Part shown: one piece after another, positions 1-12,565 of the stretch
How the letters are laid out: each line of letters starts with the position of its first letter
Position numbering within the stretch: position 1 is the stretch's first letter
Assembly: GCA_013399855.1 (NCBI GenBank)
Contig: VXAY01000723.1
Coordinates: 14,032-78,031, forward strand
Origin: Oxyruncus cristatus
Lineage: Eukaryota > Chordata > Aves > Passeriformes > Cotingidae
Direction: 5' to 3'
DNA length: 64,000 nt
The notes under the pieces: model-generated
What the model saw: the letters and a program-made list of their open reading frames with translations, nothing else
Databases searched by the model: none
Told to the model about the DNA's origin: nothing
Program-made: the position numbers and the translations under genes

Positions 1-450
1 CCGCCGTGTCGGGGCCCGGCCCGGCACCGCCCCGCCGCCCGGCCCGCTGCCCTCCGGGCGGACACTTACGAGCAGCAGGGGAAGGAGCCCCCGAGCCATG
101 CTGCCGCTGCCCAGCGCTGCCCCGCACCTTCCGGCGGAGCACAGTCCGCCCGTCCCGGCAGGGCAGCCGGCCCTGCCCCCCGGGCTCCTCCCATATGCCG
201 GCAAACACCGCCCGGCCCATCCGCGGCGCGGGGCTGGGCGGCGCGGAGGGGCTGGCAGCGGGATGGGGAAGGGCTGCTGATCCCCCGCAGGTGCCCGGCG
301 CGGTGAGCCGGACCCGGGCAGGGTTCCTTCCGCCGGGTGAGCCCGCGGGCACGGCCCGGCACAGCCCCGCGGTCACACGGAGCGGGGGCACTGGGGCTGT
401 CCTCCGCTCCGCGGGGATCGCGGCTGTTCGTCAGGCACACCCACTTGGCA
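1..450. promoter_or_regulatory. CpG-island promoter of FAS (left edge of window)
   Basis: Very GC-rich sequence with dense CG dinucleotides, giving way after about 450 to ordinary AT-rich sequence. It encloses the FAS first coding exon on the minus strand, so it is probably the FAS promoter and 5' UTR. The several open frames here, on both strands, are typical of GC-rich DNA with few stops and are not proposed as genes. Confidence 0.65.
70..99 (-). CDS. FAS: FAS first coding exon (partial gene, signal peptide start)
   Basis: On the minus strand an ATG at 99-97 opens ten codons reading MARGLLPLLL, followed at once by a GTAAGT donor (69-64). A ten-codon first coding exon ending in phase 0 and carrying the start of a hydrophobic signal peptide is the layout of human FAS exon 1, as I recall it. 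FAS (TNFRSF6) is a plasma-membrane death receptor that binds FAS ligand and recruits FADD. The position supports the call, since FAS lies head-to-head with ACTA2 in mammals. The cysteine-rich and death domains are outside the window, so the identity rests on exon shape and synteny. Confidence 0.62.
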
Positions 451-3400
451 GCCTGTGAATGCCAAGCACAGCCCCGAAGTCACGAAGCCAACGGACTTTG
501 GGCTGGGAATGAGAAATTTGCTTCATGTCCTAGCTGCTGGGCGAAGCAATTTCCTCCCCACCGAGAGCAGAAACTGCGCTTTTGCAGTGTTGATAAGGAC
601 AGGCTTGGGGCATAAAGTCCCGAACCAGTAGGAGTGGAGCAGTCTCTCAGAACAGGCTAAACCCACTGCAGCAGAAGGTACTGCCCTTTGCTGTCGGGTT
701 GGAAGGGTTGCTCAAGCCTGTGACGTTTTGTAGCTTTCTAGTCACTTGTGTTATTCGTGCAAGCTTTCAGTGTTTTGAAATTCTGGTAGTCTGGCCTCCT
801 TTGTAGAGTTAGAAATAATGTGGTGCTGTGAGTTATCAATATGTGTTTTGATCATTCAGTTTTGGCATGATGCTGTTGCCTTGGGAAGACATGGTTGCAA
901 TTGAGCTGGCGTTTTCATTTTAAACACCATTTTTCAGTGGTTTATGACTCAGATTTTCAGAAACTCTTCAGCTTTTCTGGTATGGGTCTTAGCTGCCATA
1001 CAGATAAGCTGGGTTCATAACATCACCAAAAAATAGCTGCTGTTTTAAATATTTCAGGCTTTTTAACCACTTCCGGATAAACTGAAATGTACTGCTGACA
1101 CATTTTTAGAGATGCTGCCTTTGGAGTATCCTTGAACAATCAACTTTTCGCCTTCCCAATGGCAATGTGGAATATAAGGAACAAGAGGCACCTCTCTTGG
1201 GTGTAGTGCCTGGGTTACATGTCTGTAGTCTTACTGGGCAAACCCAAATCAGTGTGTACTTGAGGCTGCTACTTGTAGCGGAAGTTTGAGTGCGGGTAGG
1301 GGTGGAGCAGGGACTGCAAGCAACGTTGTCCGTATCTGGACGGTTGCTGTAGCTGAAAGCTTGGTAAAATTATTTCCAAATTCATCACTCGGGGGATTGT
1401 GTTTTGTCCTAAAAGCAAAACCACATGTGGCTGGGCCCGCATATGGCATTGCTTAGTGTTTGGTATCACCTGCATATGTCTCTTGCCCTAATTATCCAAT
1501 ATCTTCTGCTAATATAGCTAATGTCTCTTATGTGCATGTGGTTTGCACTCCTCCCTGCCCCCCGGGGGTGTGATGACTGTGTGCATGTAGCTGTTTTGCG
1601 GTGGAGTGTTTTTGTCTTGATAGGGAGCTTTAAGAGACATTTGAGAAGCCACGACGTTCATGTCAAAACAGCAGTGCCTGAATGTGGCTTGCAGTCATAC
1701 CTTACATAGTTGTTTGGGGGTTTTATACATATAATGAAGAAAGAGAAATGTGTTTGGAGGATTTTTTTGGTTGTGTTTGATTATCCTGAGCTCATATCAG
1801 TGAGCAGTAGAAGGTCAGTGTTCTGCTCCTTTCTGCGTTCATTGGGTTGCAGCAGCTTTTTTTTTGGCTGGTGCAAGTTGTATCGTTGACTCTTGTCTTT
1901 ACTCAGCCTTCATCTAAAGCTTAATTCGGGTGTCATCAGAGGCATGTTAAGCAGTGCAGGCGCTGCAGTATTTCTCTTGCCAGCAGATGGCCTTGCTCCT
2001 CTCCTAACGCGGGAAGAGGGATCAGACTGGGCGAGATGCAACCCGAGGAACAGTTAACACACACTTTCTAGCTCTTTTGCAATTCCACCTTTAAAAATGC
2101 AAGGGCCTGGAATTAAAGTGAAATTTTTAATTTTTATTTTATTTAACTGTACTGTTTGGATTGTTTGTTGTTTGTTTTGTTTTTTCCTTGTTATTGTTGT
2201 CCTATATCCACATATGTACACTGGTCACAAGAAATTCTGTTCAAGATAGCTGCAAAACCACCCAAAGAATAATTCTGAATACACATGATCACATTATTCT
2301 GACTATTAGAGTTGCTCAGTTAGCATCTGTATTCATGCCTTAACTCGCACCAAACCTTATCTTCCCTCTCTGGAAACTTACTTGCACCTAGAGAAACTAA
2401 CTCTTTTGGGGTATTATGACATTATGAATTGCTAAGTTTTTGAGCAGGTTAACTTAACTAGTCTCTCCACGTGAAAAAAAAAAAAAATTGTCAAGGTGCA
2501 ATAAAATGTAATTGAGGGCCCAGAGCCCTCTGCATCGTATCGGTCTCATCTCAGAATGTTAAATCCATATTTATATTCCAGAACGAAAATAACAGGGGAG
2601 GGAGCATAACATCCGACTTGCTTTCTACTACTTGCTTCTCTGTTAAATTGTTTCAGATTTTTTTTTTTTTTTTAATATTTTGTATAGATTTGTCTTGGCA
2701 TATTGGTAATTTTTAGGATGTCTTTTGTATTAAGATTGGTCAATTAGATTAATGTAGCATAACTTAACCAAAGTAGTTATGTCAAATTCTCCTTTGACCC
2801 AAGGAGAAGATTAGAAGATTATTATTGAACAGAAGACTTACATTGAGAAACCTTAATATAAATAAATGTGTGAGCTGTTAAGAACTCCCTACTACATTTG
2901 TCTTCCTGTTAATTTTGCATTTTATTTTCTTGTATATATTGACTTTTTCCCCTGTCTTATAGTAGATAATAAGTTTACCTTAAAATGTGGATTAGGGTAC
3001 ACGACTTTTGTATTTGGGCAACTTGATTTGGCTGGAAAGGGAGAAAATAGGAGAGAATGAAGAACATACATTTTAGAGATACTTAAAATTAGACATTTTG
3101 TTATGTGATTCATGTTTTTAAATACGCTGAAGTTTAAAGGGAAGGAAGATAAAGCTCAAACACATAATAATTGGACCCAAGGTTTTTGTTTTGCTTATTT
3201 GTTTCTTGCACTTTGGTTTAGTTTGCTTTTCTGTTTTGCCTCTCCCCAACCTTAGCAAGCAACCTAATTCTGACTTTTTGTTTAAGTACTAGAGTGAGCA
3301 ATGCAATACTTGTGCAGCTCTATTGCATCTCCTTCATCCTTGGTTCAAACCTCTTCTGTTATGTGACTCTCATCACAAACATTAGCCTACACTATTGGAA

Positions 3401-6400
3401 AATGCAGTGGCATCAGTTCTTAAATAATCAGTTCTCACTCAGTATAATTTTATGATGGTTTTATTGTTTTCCAAATCTCCTGTGAAACATTAAAACAGTG
3501 ACCTTGCTCCAGCCAGCAGCTGCACCCTTTGGTCTAAGGTTTTGTAGACCAGAAAAGATTTGTAACCATTGTGACTGTTGGCTTCTGTGTTGCAGTGTGG
3601 TGTGGCCAGATTCTGACAATTGGAGGTTACCCTTCTCCCTTTTTTCATAACACTTAGAATCATCTGGGTTTGTGGTATAGTGAAAGGTTCTTGGTCAGAT
3701 GATGTGGTAGACCAAACACCCTGCTCTGTGTGTGGAGAAGCTGATACGACAGCACAGAAGTGGGAAAATGGGGTGTGAGCAGAGAGGTTTATGAAGACCC
3801 TGTGGGCTTTTTCAAAAGGGTGCTGCACAGTGTTACATCAAATCGGATCAGGAAGTTCTGACATGAAGCGTGTTTATTTTAAAAATAATAGAGGTCTGAT
3901 ACACCCGCCTGTGGAGCTAGAGATGCTAGTTTTTATCTAAAAAAAAATCCCACACGAGCAAGACAACAGAGTGGAAACAAAAAAACCCGAACTAGAACAA
4001 AACAGTGGAAACTGAAACTTGTAGCAAGTACGTTTTCCCCTTAAGCAGTTTTTCTCTGGAGAAGGTGATAAAGGAGAACTGGGCAAAGTCCCCTGGCCCT
4101 CTAAAAGAAAGCTGAAGCAGACGGATGTCTTTTTTTCTCATAATTCAACTTCCTGACACAACCCTGGATCCATGCTTTTGTTCAACAGACCCAATTCAGA
4201 TGACGTCAATGCATTCTTCAGAGCAGGGGGAAAAAAAAAAATCATTTTTCAAACAAATTGAGCATTTCCTTAGACTGGAAAAGCAAATTGGCTGCATGCC
4301 TGGTGGCTCCTACAGCCAATCACTATAACCTTACCATAAATGTAGATGTGTTTCTATCTTAGGGTTGATTATTGACTTTATTTTAGCCATGGGACCATCC
4401 TATCCCAGTATGTGCACTGTACTAGGGAGTGCTGAGATACTGAATGCTGCATTATTTAGCAAGTCTTTTGCACATCACATGGGCTCACTTAAGTAAGCTG
4501 ATGCAAATTTGACTATGTGCCTTGATACACTGTAAATGCATCTCTTTTAATTGTTTTGCAGTTGTGTCCATCCAGATCTTGGCAGCAAGCAGCTTAGCTT
4601 CAGAGGCTAAAAGAGCTGGTGCTCTTTTCTCTTTTTTCTAGCTAATTGGTCTTAGTTGTTTTTTGAAGATGCTGTTAGTAAGATTATGCTTTGGACTTCT
4701 GAAGCTTGATGTACAGCAAATGCCAACTGTCAAACATGTAACAGATGAACTGTAAAAGCTTTTGAGATAATGTGCTAGGGATGCTAGATGTTCTCCGGGG
4801 GTGAGGAAGTGTTCAAACCCTTTCCCTTCAGGCACTGCCTGGACAGAGAACTGCTGATTTAATTTGTGAGTTAAATCCAAGACTAAATCCTTGTACCAAG
4901 GATGAGAAAGGGAAGATCTGTGGAGAAATGTCCAGAGTTAAAAGGTAAATGTGAGTAAAAGGAGATCTTTAGTTCTGCTTTTAATCTCTAATCTGAAGAT
5001 GACAGTAACAGGTGTACCAGATGACTTTATTTCTGATGTTCAGTAAGTAACACCCAAACAGCTACCCTTCAAGGAAAACAGTTTTCATTATAATTTGAAA
5101 GTAAACTAAGACATTTTGTTTAAGCTAGTGGGCAGGAGAAGCTAAAGGAAACATTTTAAAGGATCTTAGCATAGTGTTGTTTCTGAGATGGTAAGAAATA
5201 TTGTGTCTTTGGGATTCAGTTCCACTATTTTGCTTTGCACTGTCATGCTTCTCTTTCTGGGATATCATCTGATAAGTGAAACTAGATAAAGCAATGCCTT
5301 GTGGCTGAGACTCCAAACAGTCTTGTTTGGGTTTCTTTTGATATCGCTTAACCTTTGAAATTCTTTGGGGGTGGTGGGGACATGACACTGATGTGAAAAG
5401 TTTTATCCCTCCCACTGATATCTCAGATGTAGTTCAGCATCCTCTGTGACATCAAACGTTCTTCAGAGCGAGAACAGGATGCCGTGATCTTGCTCTGAAT
5501 GTTTGTCTCCTGGGCACTGCTGTGTGTTTTTAACCAGGACTTGAACTTCAGGTAGATGTTTTAACAGCTAAATCCTGGTAGAGAGAGGCTGTCGTGATAG
5601 GAACAAAGTTTGGAGGTGAGGGGGCTATGGCTGTTCCCTACCTTCACCTATTGACCCATTTCTATCACACATCTGCACAAACAGCAGGGAGGCCTGGGTA
5701 GCTTATGCAGGTACAGGAGTGAGTCATATCTTCTCTGTTCAGCTGCACAGCCCACTGCATAGTAAGCTTTTATGAGCTGTAGCAAATGAATTGAGTATAT
5801 AGTACAGACTAATTCATGTTTCTTTCAAGATGCAGTTGGTTATTTTCTGTCAGTGGTTCTCATCAGCAGTTAAGTGATGGGCTTAGAAAGCTGTGTGTCT
5901 CTAAGGGTGGTCATAACAAGAAGGGATACATTCACGTTTGCTGTCTGAAGCAGTCTGCTAAATTCCCAGGTAAGACGTTAGTGATATTTTTCAGCTGAAT
6001 CATTTCTCAAATACTTCTTGGAAGCCAAGTATTTTGAAAGAAGTAGCCTTTCCACACTACATAGTAGCTGCCTCTCCTGCTGTCAGCCAGCTCAGACGCA
6101 GGAATAGGAAACTGAATGAGGGACTGAAGAGGAATGGACAGCAGAATGTGGATTTCTGGTTCCCTGGGATAGACAGGATAGTCTAGTGCTGGTGCAGGCC
6201 ACAGCTTTAATAGCCATAGGTTTCCCATGTGTTTCTCCCAGCTTGGGGATGCTCAGAAACCTCCCTGCCTGGAGGTAGCCAGCTGAGAGGGGAGCAGTTC
6301 CTCAGTTTCATGTGAGAAATGAAGAGGGACTCATGTCCACTTGTTCTATAGTATAGGGAAATTGTCTTACCTTCTTGAAGTAGGGGTTTTGGACTGAATT

Positions 6401-9400
6401 TCTCACCTTTCATTTTATCACTTCAGTTAGCCATGATTTTACTTGAGAACAGTGGTAATTTTGATGTTGTCTTGTTTGAAGATAAGATTTCACCACACAT
6501 TCACAAAGCATATGTAAAGATCAATATCTGGGGACTTCCCTCTTTTTGGGAGGCAGAGCTGGCCACCAACTCCTTCTCCATCAGCTCACTGAAGGGCAGC
6601 CCAGTCTGCCCTGCACTAACCACATGGCAGAGCCTGAGGTGTCTCATCATGGTGCAGTGAAAGGCTGTTGATTCATGGAACTCGTTCCTTGCCCTCCCAG
6701 CTACTGTTCCACTATTCCTGAGTGACCTGGTACAAACCCCACGTTTTCTTTTCAGGGGGCCTACCTGAAAAACAGGATCTGACAAAAACAATTCATAGAA
6801 GAATAACTATAAGTTATTAAAATATAGGCAATAGGGAAGGTTTAGCCCTCATGCAAACAGTAGCTTGTATTGTGTATGCAGAATAAAAGAACACAGATGT
6901 TAGACCTTTTTCCAAAGTGTGGTTGTCGCCTATTCCTCCCAGCCCATTTTTCTGAGAAGGCCTGGCCATTTGCAGTGCAAGTGGCACTCTACCAACACTA
7001 TTTTATTTAAAAGCAATTCAGAAAGGGGAACGTATTTATGAGGAAGATCTGCTGATTGCATAATTTTCTCCTTGTAATAAAGTGTGTTCATGCTGCGTAG
7101 CACAGACTAATCAGTGTGCAGGCAAATGATTTATATTGTTTTGCAGAGGTCTGAGCATTTGACCTTGTAAATGAATTTCCAGAGAGAGCTAAATACAATG
7201 TAGTAAGTAACAGGCTCTAATTAAGAAGCTGGAAGAGTTGTATAGTTCTGGTATCCTGATGTGGAAACTATCCAGGCATTTTCAAGATCCTTGGACAAAA
7301 GTGTTTTGCAGCAGTGAAAGGAGTTACTACATCTTTTCAACAAGTTACTAGCAAGAACTGAAAAAGAGAGAAACTTGGGCAGTACTCACAGGACTGATAA
7401 TATGGCAAAAACTATAATTCTTATCTTTTTTTTTAGTGCTGTTTCTGACTTGCAGGAAGAACAGAATTTGAATCAGCAGGCTTTAGCATTTTCTTCCTGA
7501 AGGTACTTGGAAAATTCTTGAAGTCCTTAAAATTGCAGTGAAATCAGGGAGATGTTAGCCTTCTGTCTGTGGAATGGAGAGCTGTATCTGTACCACTCCA
7601 TGATGGGACTGGTATGGACACTGTATGGGTGTGTGTAATACAGGACAGTATATGTGATCTTATCCTGGCTAAGAAATGGATCAAAAAGCAGTTGACGTTG
7701 CAGAAATCTCCCACTGAGCTATAGGTAGATTAGACCTGAGTCCTGACAGTTTTCATCCCCCACAACGTCAGTGGTACAAAAATTGGCCTTGAAACGGGCT
7801 AGAATGAGGAAAAGCTTTGCAGAAGTCTGTGTTTTTCTGCATTTCTGAAAAATGGCTATGTTTGTTTCAGAATTGTGTATTTAAGTCTTCCTTACAGTCA
7901 TAAAAGGGAAAGAACAAAACTTTATTTGGCCTGAGAAGGAAATCTGAGCAAACAGTTAAAGCTGGGCACGTAAAACACATTTTGTGGAAGAGGAAAAGAA
8001 AACTGTGAGTTTGACTGGAAAGTGTTGGTACACTTTCAGAAAACCAACTAAATTAATAAGCAAAAATAGCATGTTATCTGTACTTTTCCACAGTTCTTAC
8101 AACTGCCTGTAAGAAAGAGGAAGAAACTATCTTATGTAACTAAGATGCATCTGCAAAGCAAGGACCAAAAGCCTGCCTGCTTCAGTTTTCGTGTGAGGCT
8201 TTAGCATTGTTTGGGGAGTGGTTTATAAGCTCCTGGCTAAGTGACCAACCATTGTCAGCTGTCAGTCTCTTGGGGCACCACACTAGGTAGCAGGATGGTC
8301 TTCCAGGCCCAAGCAGCAGCCAGGATGTGTGCAAGAAGGTGTGACAGAGGCAGGGTGACACTGATCTTGAGGCAGAGGAGAGCACCAGTGAAGTCCTGTT
8401 CTTCCTGCAGGCTGCAATTTTAGGCACCACTTTGCCAGGTGTGTTTGTCTGCACCTTGTTTTCATTAACCAAAATGACACTCAGCAAAAGTTCCATGGGG
8501 GTAAGGAGGGACAAGGATCCTTTTGTACAGGTCAGAGATGCAAAGAGTCTTCTCAAGGCTTCATATTATAAACAGGATTCTGTTGGGGAGAACTCTGTTT
8601 TATTTTAGATCTATAATGTAGGTTATAGCAAGTTATAAAAACACATTTTATCTGTGACATTTTTCTGTAACTTATGTTACTGTTTAGATCACTGATGAAG
8701 GCCAGTGATGGGTAGGGAAGGTCCCACAGAAACATGCCCACTCAGCAGTGATTTCCCTGTGCTGTGCTGAAAGGCTTCAGCTTCAGGGGCTGTTTGCTTG
8801 CTACTCTGCGTATGTCAGATCTGCATTTGCTTTATTTGTAATTATTTCATGGTTTAGAATATAAAAGACTTTAGAGGGCTTTTACAAATGTGTTTATAAT
8901 ATTCCTCTAAGAAAACTTTACAATAAGTCATTTTTATAAACCCTTATTCATCAATGTTTAATAGATTATCTCATTTTATTTTTTATTATTTGAATTCTGT
9001 ATTGGCAGCTGTGCTAGGTTGACTTAGAGTGCTGTGTTCATCTGGCAAGTTTGTAGTTAGCTACTTCTTTTCATTACATGCTTGAAATTTTTGTTGAACT
9101 GCCTTTCTTCCTGGGGAAAACCCCTCAAGCATTTTTAAGGGCTAATGAAAATAAGTGTTAATTGTTCTGGAGCACTTTGGCCTGTTCTTTGGAACACCTG
9201 TGCAAACACCTGTGCGGATGCAGGCTGTTCATACCTGCTGCAATGTGCATGCCCAACTTTACTGCTCTTTTAGCACCCTCTTGCAGTGGCATTGAAATTA
9301 TATAAAGAAAGCCACAAACAGTTTTGCAGTTCTTTCAATTGCCTTCTGGCTTCTTTTTTTTTTTTTCTTGCACAGAAAATGCACATGTATTAAATATGTT

Positions 9401-10994
9401 TGCATTTACCACATTGTTTTTTACTCTTGCACATAACAGCATACACTTTCATATAATGGCATGCCAGTTCCAAAAGTAGGTTTCCTTTTTATCTTAAGGT
9501 ATTTTTAAAAGTGTATGTTCAGTTCAGTCACGCAGCTGGTAGATTTCTGCTTGTATATTTTGTAAGTTCTTGTGTTGTTTGCCACATAATGCTCATTCCT
9601 TCGCTGTGATACAGTGGTTCTTGTGTAGATTTAAAAAAAATAAACAGCTGTGCTCTCAGTTGTTTGCAGGTTGTGCTGAGTGACTCATACAAAAGACGAG
9701 GAAGCTGCAGCAGGGCCATGTCTCCTTGCCCTGCCCAGCAGCGACACCTAACTGCTCCGAGTGCTCCAACCCAGGTGCCAGGAAAAAGGGGCTGGAGACC
9801 CCAGATGAACCCTTGGGAGAGGCAGATACCGACTTGGTGACACTTGTGGTGAGAATGACTCTGCAGTTTGTCATAATCCAGAGCCTATGGGCAAAGGAGG
9901 TGTGTTGATTACAAAATTCTGGCACTCCAGCAAATTACTAAATTTTCTAGTGAAAGAGATGACCTTGTAGAGGTCCTTTTCCTTATGGTTTGCTGGAGGG
10001 CCAGCTGAACTGGCTGATACAGGCATTGAGTTTGTGAGGCTTTGTGTTATAACTAGGCATGCAGAGCCCACAGGTTTGATCTGCGAGTAATAGCTCCATG
10101 AAACTCACTCCCAGCAAATTTCTCTTGTGGGAACCATCTGATTTCTTACGTTGTGCAAGCTCACCTTGAAACTTTGCTCTTGGTGAAATAATAACAGGAA
10201 AGCCACTTGCTAAAATGTACTGGGAAGTGGTCTCCTTGTTGCTGTCAGTTTGTGAATACATTGGTTGGGGAGCTTGGAAGTCACTGTGGAGGAAGGACCC
10301 CTGAGCTCTGCCTTTCCCACACACATGTAGTATAGGTCTGACTTCCTTAGAAGTACTGGACTTGCCTTCCACAGTGGGAAGATTTCATTTACGTTTTGAG
10401 AAATGCAGACAGCATGTTGCTGAAGAGGTTCTGATGATCATCTAGGGGAATCTGTTCTCCTGTAACTCTTGGGAGATGTGCCAATGTAACATTATTTTGA
10501 AGCCTTACCTACAGTGTAATTTCAGACAGATATGTCATCATGAACTGTGAACAAGCTACTGAGGTGCTGCTGATAGTTTGCACAGTGGGGCAGAGCTTGG
10601 CCTTGGCCAGTGGCCTGAGGGCTTATCCAGTATCTCTGGTGAATTTGCAGCTCTTGGTATAGTGTTCCTTTGACTATGCTTCTGTTATATTTGAGGTTTT
10701 CTTTCTAATATTAGGCATCTCTGTACCAGCTGGAGTGTGAAATATGGGTGATGCCTTGCGGACAAAATGTAGAACTTATTTCTACCAAAAAAAAAAAAAA
10801 ACAACATTGTGAAGGGCTTTCAAAACTATGTGTTTAAAATTGTGCAAATTTATGGTGGAAAAATCTGTCTGCATCTATTATGCATGAGGACATGAGTGCA
10901 AACTCTTGTCTCAAGAAATCCTTCTGCTGCATACATGAAAGGAGAAAGGTTATAGGAAAAAAATTACCACTGTAGAAGTCCTATTAGTTTCCTG

Positions 10995-11085
10995 AGATCT
11001 GCTATCAGGAAATCTCAGAGACAGGATACTGAACTATATGGATATCAGCCTGACCCAGCAGGGCTTGTACTTATGTTCTGTTTAT
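10995..11085 (+). repeat. Possible ancient CR1/L3-like LINE 3' end
   Basis: The stretch around 11030-11080 resembles the diagnostic 3' end of old CR1/L3 elements (a tract like tatggatatcagcctgaccc, followed by cagcagggct and cttatgttct). It is decayed and short. The call rests on remembered consensus, so it is tentative. Confidence 0.35.
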
Positions 11086-12499
11086 TTATTTAAGAAGGAA
11101 TGAGGAGAGAGCCATTATCTTATTTTACTTTGAGTGTGTTCCTTTGATTTTGAATGAAGGATAACTACCACATTACCGTGGAGGAAGATACCTTGTCAAG
11201 AAGATGAAGGAAGGTTGTGAATTAACATTCTTCATCATCATGCTCAAGAGGCCCAGGAGGCAAACACTGGCTCCTCTAGCTCTTGAACAGCAGTGGCAAA
11301 ACTATTTTCTAAACTTTGTAAGTTGAAAACTGCCATATTTGAGAATGATTAGAGTAATTTTGGCTTCGTTCTTAGAGAGACACGAGTGCAAGAGCCTGAC
11401 AATCATAGAGAAAGCTAATCTATGGGTCTGGCAGTTTATGGTTAATCTGACACTTTACAGATACATACTGTGTGACAGCTGCAATGAATCAGATTATTAG
11501 AGTGACTTTCTGCTCCCTAAAGCTTATTTATTCCTGTCTTTCTCAAAATGGGCTGTGTGTGAGGGGGTGGGGAAGTGTAAAGCCTATCAATGAGATAGAG
11601 GGCCTGAAGCCAGACAAACCAAAACATTTAGAGATTCTGCTAATGTTACGAAGATGAAAGGAATCCCCAAATAAAAAGGAGCCAGAGACATATTTAGCAG
11701 AGCCTCATTCCTAGACAGCCAATTGGGTGCAGGCAGGAAGGTTTCCGTGCACATCTCAGAAGTTGTTTTCCCTTATAAAGTAAAGCAAAGGGTTTACTCT
11801 ATTCACAGTCTTCTATAGCAGTTGGAATAAGCCTGCAGCTTCTGTCCTCCTTTACCAAAAAAGTATGGCATCTACTCACTGGTGTGGGGCCTCTGAGTTG
11901 CCATTTTTCAGGCCAGCTGGAACCCATTTCCCAGGCATGGTGGCTGCACAGCTGTTGTGGAGTCCCAAGTACACTTTGGGCCCATATGGAAAAGTTACTG
12001 AAAAAGAAAGAATTTAAGGAAGGTGTAGCTAAGAGTTTTCACTGATATATTGAAAGATGCTTGAAGTCAATAGGGAAGTTCCCAATGGGCACTGGAGCTT
12101 TGCTAGTACCTCTGTAAAGAGATCAGGGAAAAGGGGATTAAGAGAGAGACAAAATTACTTTTTGCTCTTGTTTTTCTTTCTCTAATTGCACTCCAGACAT
12201 ATCCTGTGATATAGACTACAAAAGGGTTTAGTATGGAAAAACAAAGTTCTCAGGGGAAGCTAATGAAAAACATAGGTTTTGGGTATGGATACAAAGAAAG
12301 ATCAGGTACCTTGGAATATAGACACACCAGGCAATTGTGCTGTGTGGTTTCTGTGCAAATGAATGGCATAAGGACTGAAAGATAGGCAGCAGAAACTGTT
12401 GATGGAAGTAGCCTCCAGAGGAAAAGGTAAACTACTTTCAGCTTTCAGGAATGGTGGTGTGTTCTCTTCTTGAAGAAAGAAACAAAACCAACCAACTAT

Positions 12500-12565
12500 A
12501 TATATATATATATACACACATGCACATATATAATATACATACATACATATATATATATATATATT
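12500..12565. repeat. TA/CA-rich microsatellite
   Basis: Alternating (TA)n with interspersed (CA) and (CATA) units over about 65 bases, seen directly. Likely length-polymorphic. Confidence 0.9.

Noticed and set aside
6..458. 150-codon plus-strand and 124-codon minus-strand open frames at the left edge
   Set aside because: CpG-island artefacts. The supported coding piece here is the 30-base FAS exon on the minus strand in another frame.
3490..3828. 112-codon minus-strand open frame upstream of ACTA2
   Set aside because: No family similarity, no splice context, and ordinary length for random AT/GC-balanced sequence.
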